DNA of 64,000 nucleotides from Sphaerosporella brunnea (lineage: Eukaryota; Ascomycota; Pezizomycetes; Pezizales; Pyronemataceae). The notes under the pieces are model-generated. The model was not told the DNA's origin. It worked only from the letters and a program-made list of their open reading frames with translations, and did not search any database. The DNA lies in contig VXIS01000061.1 of the NCBI GenBank assembly GCA_008704415.1, positions 62,001 to 126,000 of the forward strand. Reading direction: 5' to 3'. A program made the translations under genes and the position numbers. Positions within the stretch are counted from its first letter, which is position 1. The number at the start of each line of letters is the position of its first letter. Below are positions 22,546-31,300 of this stretch, piece after piece.

Positions 22546-23375
22546 TTGATAAAAAAAGTGAGACCACCCAAAACGATCACGGCTGTGCTGCCATCCGCTA
22601 CCAGCTGCCTTTGCACAGCGAGCGAGCTCGGGCTGGAGCATTGGGACGCTTTCACCATGGCACTGCTGCCCTCCCCCCCCCCAAACGCTTGCAAATACAT
22701 ACAGCAGCAATGGGGAGACCAGGCAAGAGACTTCGTCCGCTCACGAGAAGCTGAGCTACTGGTGCCAAGCGCACACGTCTCGCAGTCCCAGTCCTGGGTG
22801 AAGAGGTGGCGAAGGGAACAGAACGAGCGTGGCTTGGGGATCGACGGTGAGCCTGAACTGGCTGCAAACCACAAGACTTGCATCTACAGCCCAAATCCAA
22901 AACCAACGAAGTGGGTTAAAAGAAACCCCGAATGTGCTGAGGGAGTGGCGGGTGCTGTGCGACGGCCATCCTAGCTGCACGGCCAGATTTTAAGGGACAA
23001 GCGGAGCCGGTGGTAGAGGACGCGGGACATCTGTCCCAAAATATCATTGTGAAATGGACTGGATGGAATATCACTGGGGCGCTTGCACATATACATACTC
23101 TCCCCGGTATCCCACCCTCCTTCCTGCATTGGGCACTTAAAGTCCACACTAACATCTCTCAGGAGGACTCTGTGAGGTTCTTCCAGAAGCGTTGGAATCC
23201 GTTGAACCATCGCTTATTTTATTTTTTTACAAGTACTGGAGACGCACCCGGCGCATCATCCAAGCCTACCGGGACGGAGCCACGCTTGGTGACAAGCAGT
23301 ATGATAAGGAACGGGTGTAGAGTACAAGAGCCATCGGCGAGTTTCACAAAGGCCGCCTGAGGCGGACCTTGGTTG
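22546..23375 (+). mobile_element. Possible transposable-element relic, family unassigned
   Basis: A 142-codon open frame at 22546-22974 (WDAFTMALL, CKYIQQQWGDQARDFV, WVKRWRREQNERGLG) is followed by a second frame around 23219-23300 reading FFYKYWRRTRRIIQAYRDG and then, after a +1 shift, EYKSHRRVSQ. The pattern aromatic-basic helix / AYR.G / YKSHRR resembles stretches I associate with fungal mobile-element proteins, but I cannot name the superfamily. Stops and the frameshift make it a relic if it is one. Confidence 0.3.
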
Positions 23376-24151
23376 AGGCAGGGGGGCAATTGTGTTGTGG
23401 AGATAATCATTCAGGGTCCCCCACCACTTTGCACGCTTCTACCACCGCTTTGACCACCGCTTCGACCACTTTCTGAACCATCCGCACGCTGTTACAGTCA
23501 GGGAAATTTCGACCGGGCTGTAGGTTAGTTAATAGCCGGCTGCACCATACCACACGACGAGGGGGGGGGGGGGGGTGGATAGCACCCTGTGCTTGAAAGC
23601 GCACTTTCTTTACATAGCTACCTATCGAGGAGTGATACCTGCAGCGTTGTTAGCAACATAAGAGGGACACGGAAAGCGAAGCCGAGCTCTCTCTCTCTCC
23701 CTAGTTACATACACAACAAAAAGCCCAGTCGGATTGTGAATACTGGGGGCTGGGGCATAGTCGCTCCGCGGGTGGGGGTACTCAATCCCCCGAACCACAC
23801 TGCGTGTTTGGAACGACGGCTGGAACATCTCGTATAACTGTAGGGATAGACGGCCTGGCCTGTCCCTATCTTTCAGGGTTGCGTTTTTGCGACTGAGGGC
23901 GGCTCGACAGCACGAACGAGCACCCACTGGCAACTGGGGGACTGGGTCTGGGCCGCAAATGCATATTATGTTACTCTGGGAGAGTTAGGTAGCTTGGTTT
24001 GGCATCAGGATCCTATCAGGTTGCACTTGTTATTCTGTGCGTAAATATGTACGCTTTTGATGTACCTGCACTGGAAGTTCTGTGATGTGGGACTGCAGGC
24101 TGATCAGCATCGTAGGGGTGTCATGCAGATAGCGGGAGCAACCCAATTTTG

Positions 24152-24805
24152 TACTCGTGCCAAGGTGGTGGCTGGCATCACCACCCCCAGTCGCAACCGG
24201 GGGCACGAGCAGAAAGCGGGCGGTCTTCGTTTGGACTGTCAATGCGTTTGGACTGCCGGTACGGAATGGCATCCGCAAACTTCGCCTCAGCAACACTACC
24301 AAACACTACCAAACACCATCACGAAATTGGATTTATCTCACGCACTTGTGTCATAGAGAGGAAAAGCAGCATAACCCTGATGGCTCACGAGGCCTTCCAA
24401 AGTGCAACTGCTTTGATTCTTGTCTTGGCACGAGGCTGGGCAAGGGTTAATACGAACGGGAGCTCAACTTCATCGAAAGCTGCTTAGCTATGCGTCCAAA
24501 GCAGTCGATGTGGTAGTGTTGAGCGGAAAGCATGCACGTCGAACAACAGAAATAGCTCTAGCAAGGGCCTGATAAGCTCCCAAGTTCAGTGTGGAAGCTC
24601 TTGGGGCGTTGAAATTGCAGCTGTGATGGTCTCAATTGATAGGTTGTGTTTGCGTGGGGTTGCGAAAGCAGTTGTCAACTATTGTTTTTGCGCCGTGTAC
24701 TAGTACTGATACAAATGCCATTCCGTGCCGACAGCCCGCTTTCTGGTTGCGAGCCGCGAGCGACCGGGGGGTGGTGGCGCCAACCACCCACCACCTTGGC
24801 ACGAG
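24152..24805. repeat. Long inverted repeat, ~90-120 bp arms
   Basis: The left arm begins ACTCGTGCCAAGGTGGTGG (from ~24154) and runs inward through CAGAAAGCGGGC to CGGAATGGCAT (~24269). The reverse complement of 24718-24790 repeats the same blocks in the same order: ACTCGTGCCAAGGTGGTGG, CAGAAAGCGGGC, CGGAATGGCAT. The left arm has ~35 extra bases. Orientation is that of terminal inverted repeats around ~450 bp. I find no clear target-site duplication. Confidence 0.65.
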
Positions 24806-25220
24806 TGGGAGGAGCGGTGAAGGAGGCTGGTTGCGGTTCGCGATTCGCGAGCGTGGCCTGCAGCTAGATATCAACGTTTCTGTTATGTATGTGGCGGCAA
24901 ACTGCAAGACAGGCTGGAGAGTTTGGCTGGTAATGTTATGGTAATAGATATCGAAAAGCCCACATCCTTTCCTTTCTGGCCTCTACCTGCATAGAAAAAC
25001 CCCTGGTCCATAATCGTAGGTGGGTGCAGTACGAGTACGAGTACACCTTCTGCTCGGGCAGAGACGCTCAAAGCTCCAAGTGCTTCCCTTCCATATCCTG
25101 GTCCGATCTCCCGCGTTCTGGCACACCCATATATAAAGTCAACATTTCCGCTTTGCTCTGGGAACTGTGTTTTTGGGACCCATCCACCAAGCCGAAATCC
25201 TCCACAATCATCCATAAAAT

Positions 25221-26856
25221 ATGTCGACGGCTGTTGAAGCTGACCCGCAATCGGTGTGTTCATTCTCTGGAGGAATTAACGGGGGTGATGCTGATGCTTG
25301 CTTGCTTCTTCCTCCAGGCCCAAGATGCGAGCTTTGACGACAATGCTACCCGGTATCCACTGCCCTCATTCGCAGCTACAGACGGGGACGCGCGGTTGAC
25401 ATGTCTTTCCTCTCCTCTCCACAGCTGCGCTATATTCTCGCCCTCGGTCGCACTCGGCGTGCAAGAATACATCTTCGAGAACGGCCGGCGCTACCATTCA
25501 TATTTCGGGGTGGACAAATACCTGATGCCGACCGATGAGCGGGAGCAGGAGCGGTATGCATGGTGATAAAGGGGGGAATCCAGGCTGAAAGTACGGGTGG
25601 TGGTATTTTAGGATGGATATTGCACACGAGATGTTCTTCAGCCTGTTCGATGGCCAGCTGCATAAGGCCCCGCTGGCTGACAACCCGCAAAACATCCTCG
25701 ATGTCGGCACGGGCACCGGTATTTGGGCTGTTGATATGGCGGACAAGCATCCTGGCGCTATGGTTCTGGGAATTGATCTGAGGTATGTGGTCTTGCTGGT
25801 GTTGTTTGAGTGATGGAGATGCTGAGTTGTTGTCACAGCCCGATTCAGCCTACATGGTACGTATTCGAGTGGTTTTTACACCGACACACGTACACAGTAC
25901 CGCTCAATGTGGTCGGCACACTCTACCAGGAGGGCGTTTGGGGCCTCATCGCCCGGTTCCTCTGAGATCACTTTACAAGTGTGGTGCATTTCTAGAAATA
26001 CGGCGAGCCAGTAGTTCGCGCTATCACTTTGAGCGGTACAGCTTAGTTTGTGGATAGTGAGCCAAAAAAAAAAAAAGCAACTCAAAACTTGCTCGTACCT
26101 GACGACGAGCGCTTGCTGACAGTGCTACGCCACCAGGATTCCGGATAACTGCAGATTCGAGATCGACGACGCCGAACGCGAATGGGCGTACTCCCTGAAC
26201 ACCTTCGACCTCATCCACATCCGCAACCTCGACCAAGGCATACGCAACTGGCCCAAAGTCCTCGCCGAAGCGAGCAGATGCCTCAAGCCGGGGAGCTACC
26301 TCGAGCTCTCGGAGACGAGCGTCATTTTCCAGTGCGACGACGGGACCATGACGAAAGACACGCCGGCATATAGGTGGTCGGCGCTGATGGAAGAGGCCAT
26401 GGCAAAGGCGGGAAGGCCGGCGATTAGGCAGGGCCAGCTGGAACAGAGACTGAAGGACGCCGGCTATGAGGATATCCATGCGTTTAGCTTGAAGCTACCG
26501 TTTGGGCCCTGGACCAAGGAGCAGCAGTTGAAGGCGTTGGGGTGGATGGCGCTGTTGGGCGTTAACTCGGCATTCCAGGCTTATGGTGAGGATATCCTAA
26601 GTCTTTTTTTTTTTGGGCCGCTTTGCTGAGGCGGGATAGGAATGGCTGCGTTCACGAGGATATTGGGCATGTCGGCCGAGGAGGCCGAGAAGGTCTGCAG
26701 TGAGGGCCTGGCCTCGGTCAAGACAAAGCGCAAACATGTGTATGTGTATCAGTAAGTGCACCCCCGCTCTCACGGCAGCGAGGTTGCTCCTGTTGATGAC
26801 TCCCCGTTAGTTACGTTGCATACGGTCGCAAGCCCAAGATCAAGATCGAGGAGTAA
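25221..26856 (+). CDS. LaeA-like SAM-dependent methyltransferase
   Basis: Eight exons: 25221-25253, 25318-25352, 25425-25553, 25612-25782, 25839-25856, 26137-26585, 26640-26751, 26811-26856; 330 aa. It is a class I methyltransferase of the fungal LaeA/Tam-like group. [20 protein letters not shown] is the group's typical preamble. Motif I is [20 protein letters not shown] (from residue ~95), then GIDLSPIQPTWIPDNC rebuilt over two introns. FDLIHIRNL and [11 protein letters not shown] are motifs II/III, and the C-terminus reads [14 protein letters not shown]. The substrate is unknown; many paralogues exist and none of the neighbours suggests a secondary-metabolite cluster. Intron 2 (72 bp) is in frame and could be retained. 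The 280-bp intron at 25857-26136 is unusually long here. Confidence 0.85.
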
Positions 26857-27417
26857 ATGGCAAAGGTGGCGGGGGGAGCTTTGTGTAGTTTGAAAGGGAG
26901 ATAATTATTTGTAAGGCGACCTGTAATTCGACGATGGTTTATGATTCGGGGAGTATAGAGATTTTGGCGGCGGCCATAGAGGTCTCGTCAACTCTGAGAT
27001 GCGGCGCATAAGGTGTCGTCAAGTTGGCAAAGGATGCGAAGAAATAGGAGGCGATCGATAAAGCACCGCTGGCAGCCATGATCATGAAAGATAGCGCCCA
27101 CCTCGCCGTCAAAAAACCCAACCATCGCGGCCCAACAATCCTGTCATCCTCCCTGCTACTCAAGCAACATCTCTTACATCTCGTGGACCCGAGCCCTTTG
27201 AGCCCCCGGTTTCTGCGCCTCCGGAAACGCTCCGAACAAACAGCCCTGTGATCCCTATATTGGGCGCCCACAGGATGCTAGCCAGACCACCCCGGTTGAA
27301 AACTTGAACTTGAAGCTCCAGATACCCACCTCGCTCCACCCTAGTATTGGTGTCATTCTGAAGAATCTGGCTACATGTGCAACTTCTGCAGACTCACATC
27401 AATGACACTCCCCGAAT
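26857..27417. other. Intergenic, no gene seen
   Basis: 561 bp between the methyltransferase and the OMS1 pseudogene. Only chance ORFs on the minus strand. Confidence 0.45.
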
Positions 27418-28597
27418 GACCATCACTGCAAAGAGTTTCACCATGGCAGCTAAGGCGAAGGGAGCTCGCAAAGCTGGATCGCCGCCTGCAAAGGGGCCAC
27501 AGAAGAGGATGACCAGCGCCTCTCCCACTCCTCCTAGGGTGGTGCAGTTTCCTAATACTCAACCGCGAGAGAACCTGTGAGTTCCCCCGGTGCTAACCTC
27601 TTTACTTTGTTCTCGGGCTCCGATGGAACTTTTTTTTCTCGGAGCTTCCTGTTGCAGACGCTGTGAGGGCTCTGTGCGGTTTATATCGGATCACGCAGGG
27701 CTTTTTGTTTTTTTCATCAGAAAAGCTTGGGCTGATTGGGACTATCTCTTGTGATATCAACGCACGCTTCCTTTTGTATCTAGACTCATCTATCCCTTCG
27801 TTCATAATGCTAACATCGCGGCTGCCTTCCGGCTGCTGTGCAGAAGGCTCCAATAAGCCCCCCCCTTCCCCCAGAACCGCCAAAGCCGCGCAGCAAGGTA
27901 CCACACTATATAGGCGGCACCATTGCCTACTGCCCAGCAGTGTATGGTGCCTACGTCCTACGTCTCGACGACGCATAGCATCAAGGAGCCAGTGCAAGCC
28001 AAACCCTTGGCCGAGCAACAAGACATCAGTCATGTCTGACAAAATAGCCAAGACCTATGACAGCGAGCTCGGGACCAGCGAGTTCTCCATGGGCATGCCC
28101 TTGCTGCGGCGAGCCATGGCCAAGCGGGCAAAGACGGGCCGCCAGCGCGCATATGCTCCAGATTGCTCGTCAGGCGTTCTATAAGCGCTTTCCGGGGTAC
28201 GAGAACTTGCACTTTGCCGTGCAGGATGCTGCGGCTCCGCTGGCTGCGCCTGCCAGTCAGCGATCGCGGAAAGTTCGACACTGTAATCCAGAGTATGGGG
28301 CTGTGCTCGCATCACTCTCCGATTCAGCTCTTGAGGAACCTCGGAACTATGTGTCAAGGGGACGGCAATACCATACTCCTGGAACACAGAAAGAGCCACT
28401 ATTGCTGGTTAAACGGCTTTCTGGATCGGTATGCGGACAAGCATGTGGAGACTTGGGGCTGCTGGCGGAACAGAGACATTGGGTTGAGGATCGTCAAGAT
28501 GAGCCGGTACCACTTCGGTACGACGTACTGGATTGAGGCAAAACCTCCGTTGCCCCCCCCGAAGGATGGAGTGGAGAAAGCGAGTGCGAATGCATGA
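27418..28597 (+). pseudogene. Decayed OMS1-type mitochondrial methyltransferase
   Basis: Pieces in at least three frames follow the order of fungal Oms1, a mitochondrial inner-membrane SAM-methyltransferase-like protein. First comes a Pro/Lys-rich N-terminal piece (27418-27577) with a donor-like GTGAGT. Then PHYIGGTIAYCPAVYGAYV (~27900), and in another frame THSIKEPVQAKPLAEQQDIS. A 2-nt loss before DKIAKTYDSELGTSEF precedes MPLLRRAMAKRAK. Next are MLQIARQAFYKRFPGYENL, a further shift, GKFDTVIQSMGLCSHHSPIQ, and the diagnostic WLNGFLDRY...YHFGTTYWIE with a stop at 28595-28597. Methyltransferase motif I (normally V-E-x-G-x-G-T-G-x-N, between RAMAKRAK and MLQIARQ) is missing. Four or more disruptions make an intact protein impossible. 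Confidence 0.82.
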
Positions 28598-28967
28598 TTA
28601 AAGTAGGTCTACCATATCAGGTGGGTTACTGCTGTCTATTTCTATTATGTACGGTTTTTCTTTGTGTGCTTTTTACTCCTTCCTTCTTCGCCTCTCACAC
28701 AGTGATGGCATTGCACGTCGACGTTGACATCCGTTATGACAGCTGGCTGCAGGCGGTCGAAGTGTTTTCAGCGAGCCTGAGGCAGATGTGCTAATAGAGA
28801 GTTTGCAAGTTTAATATAAATCCTTTGGGAAATCACACGGGCATCAGTGCTTTTTGATCGTGCAGTTGGCCGTCCTAACATTTCTTTGTGTCGCCAACAG
28901 AAGATTTTCTGTGAGATGGTCTTTTGTTTGTGGTCGCGCACAATCATCACCGCCGAAACCGGCTTTA
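28598..28967. other. Intergenic, no gene seen
   Basis: 370 bp between the OMS1 pseudogene and the convergent AhpD-like gene; 3' flank sequence only. Confidence 0.45.
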
Positions 28968-29663
28968 TTACAAGCCCTCTCCGGGCACGGCCATTCTCCC
29001 CACCAAACCGCCAGCCTTCCTAACCTCGTCCAAAATCCTCTCAGCAAGTCTCTCCACCGCCTCCACCTCCTCCCAGCTACCACCGTTATTGACAACGCCC
29101 CTCCTATGCCCCTTCCGCTGGCTTTCCCACGCCGCCCCGCCGATCCGTAGCCCGGCCACAAGAACCCACCCCGTCTCCCTCCGCCCCAAAATCTTCTCCT
29201 CCGCCAACACACCCGCGTATACCAGCCGAGCCACAGTTCCAAGATCATCGTAGCTACGGCGCAGCGCACTCATAACCCGCCCGCCGAGCTTGCCATAGAT
29301 GGAATCCCACAGCTCGGCGCCGGCGGCTTCGCTGAGCACGCGGTCGGCGCGGGAGGTAGGGGAGGGGGCATCGAGGAGGTCGGAAGCGACCACGCTCTTC
29401 AGCGCATGCAGCGCGTTGATGGTCGAAGGGAGCCCGCCGATCGCGCTGGCTTTCAGCAGGGCCTCGCGGGACTTGGCCAGGATCTCGGATGCGCCCTCGT
29501 CGTCGCTGGCCGTGCTGAGCGCCGTGGTGTAGATGTGCGGGATTGCCGACGGGTGGTTGAGCAGCGCGAACGCCACGCTGCTGAGGTAGTACCAGCTGTT
29601 TGCGGGCAGGTTCGGCGTGTTGCGGAGCGCGCTCAGGAGCGCGGGCGTGGCGAGTGGGTGCAT
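28968..29663 (-). CDS. AhpD-like / carboxymuconolactone decarboxylase-like protein
   Basis: Single-exon minus-strand gene, 231 aa, starting MHPLATPALLSALRNTPNLP. It resembles the fungal family of AhpD-fold proteins annotated as carboxymuconolactone decarboxylase-like, including the peroxisomal Pxp2 group. Shared features are the N-terminal L-TPALL-SLR-TPNLP, KSREALLKASAIGGLPSTIN, VYGK-like IYGKLGGRVM, DLGTVARLVYAGVLA, LVAGLRIGG and the KGHRRG loop. The Cys-x-x-Cys pair of true AhpD peroxidases is absent, so the reaction cannot be inferred. The C-terminus (VPGEGL) is not a canonical PTS1. No intron is needed. Confidence 0.82.
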   Translation of the reverse strand: MHPLATPALLSALRNTPNLPANSWYYLSSVAFALLNHPSAIPHIYTTALSTASDDEGASEILAKSREALLKASAIGGLPSTINALHALKSVVASDLLDAPSPTSRADRVLSEAAGAELWDSIYGKLGGRVMSALRRSYDDLGTVARLVYAGVLAEEKILGRRETGWVLVAGLRIGGAAWESQRKGHRRGVVNNGGSWEEVEAVERLAERILDEVRKAGGLVGRMAVPGEGL

Positions 29664-30146
29664 TGTACATGTGAGGTGCGGTAGTAGGAGCTCTTCCCCC
29701 CCCCCCCCCCAACCAGCCGGCTACATAGCCCGGGTATGTTGCCGGGTCATGATATGGCACTCGGGGCCTCGGGGGTGCTTTGACATGACGTTTGTTGAGG
29801 CTGTCAATGCTTCTGTTCCACCCGTCAGTGCGAGGCCAAAGCTTAATTCTTCGGTTAAAAAGCTCAACCAGCGCGCAAGTCTCCGAGGTTAACGGTTGCA
29901 GGGAGAGAGAGTTGTCGCGATTGGTGTTTGACGTTGTTGTCGGGGAGGGGGCGTGAAGTCGGGCGTACTTCCTGAAATAGGAAGACGTGGCGCTGTGGCT
30001 TTAACGCAGAATCCATAGACTTCGACTCCTATCTTCCTTTTTCCAACACCGAAAATACCGAAAATGGCAAGATCGAGTGAGATTCGGTGACACATTTTGT
30101 ATGAGGGAAAAAAGTCCGGCGCGTATCGTCTATTCTTCTACATATT
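29664..30146. other. Intergenic, no gene seen
   Basis: 483 bp; a C-run at 29697-29710 sits just upstream of the AhpD-like gene. The right part abuts the Tc1 relic. Confidence 0.45.
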
Positions 30147-30149
30147 CTA

Positions 30150-31290
30150 TTCTACATGACATAGTATAGCGTGGCCCCCCGCGTCTATTATAACTTGGAG
30201 ACGAGCAGGCATGCTCTTTATCGAGTCATCCAGCCGCTCTTCTGCGATGCTCTCCCAGGTAGCCTGTAAAGACGCCTCCAAAGTATCCGTGGTCGCGATC
30301 CTCCCCCAAGTCCCCCCCAACTCCGTTTCCAGATCCAACCATAGAGCCTCAATGAGATTGAGGTCCGGGCTCTGTGCAGGCCACTCAACAGTATCCATCT
30401 CATTGAACTCACGGTACTCCTTGGTGCATCCTTTATGGCCGGGGTGCGGTCCTCAACAACCTTAACCCAGCCATACTCCTTGCAGCACTCTTGCCAAAAC
30501 GGGACCAGATGGGGTTCCATCACGGTTTCAATGTAGGTTTTCGAGTCCAGTTTGGCTTTCCCGGGAATAAAAACAAGTGGAGTTTTCTTGTGGCCACAGA
30601 ACCCGCCCCAGGTCATCCTCGATTGCTGTTCTTGTTCAAAAGTCTCATCCACGCAGTCCGGATGAAACTCCTCGTCGGCCCTCCGTATCACCCACGGTGT
30701 TTGACTAAACCCGGCCGTGGAAAACGACGAATTGGCGATCCACAGGATCCTCTTCCACTCTTCGTACGTCTAGTGGAGGTGCGCTTGACACTAAGCCACT
30801 CGAATGGGTTTATTGGCCGGCATGATGTTGAACTTTCGCCGCGGGACCCGTTTTTGATAGCCCATCGTTTCCCACGGAAGACGCCGGGTTCGGGCATCGC
30901 GAGTGACGAAGCCGATTAACCGTTTCTTTTCGGCTTCGTCGAAAATCGATGGGCGGCCAGGCCTCTTGCGGTTCGAGGGACTTCCGTCTCGCTGCTTCGC
31001 TCGCTGGTAGATTTTCTGGCATGTTCGTCAATCTATATTCAGCTTCTTCCCGATCTCGGTCCACCCCATTCTCGCATGGTCACGTAGCGTAATAACTTGA
31101 ATGCGCTCGCCGCGCGTCGTTTCTCGATGCCGAACTCCTCGGGGAGCTCGTTCGCGGGTTCCCTTTAGCTGCATGATGACGGCTTCAACTTGCTGGGTTG
31201 CGTTGGTTACGCGTGGCAAGGGGGAGAGTAAGGTGTGCGACTCAAAAAATATTTGCTGCCAAGCTGTTGTGCAACCGCGCCCTAGTACAA
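30150..31290 (-). mobile_element. Tc1/mariner-type transposase pseudogene
   Basis: Minus-strand translation gives the family's order. An N-terminal helix-turn-helix region (ERIQVITLRDHARMGWTEI, GKKLNID, then a stop) is followed by a linker GRPPIFDEAEKKRLIGFVTR. The DDE domain follows: WGGFCGHKKTPLVFIPGK, VVEDRTPAIK (second acidic residue) and, after a frameshift near 30435, WPAQSPDLNLIEALW (third acidic position, Tc1-like NxIExLW). At least one in-frame stop (near 31028) and several frameshifts make it dead. Terminal repeats are not convincing: GTATAGCGTGG near 30164 and the reverse complement of the 31276-31300 region are only loosely alike. Confidence 0.85.
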
Positions 31291-31300
31291 GTGGTGACAC

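Larger units (their letters stand above)
22064..25220. other. Gene-free intergenic block with repeats
   Basis: About 3.2 kb. Apart from an unassigned mobile-element-like relic (22546-23375) and a long inverted repeat (24152-24805), listed separately, I see no coding sequence. A poly-G run lies at 23562-23575. The last ~150 bp probably hold the promoter of the methyltransferase gene. Confidence 0.5.
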
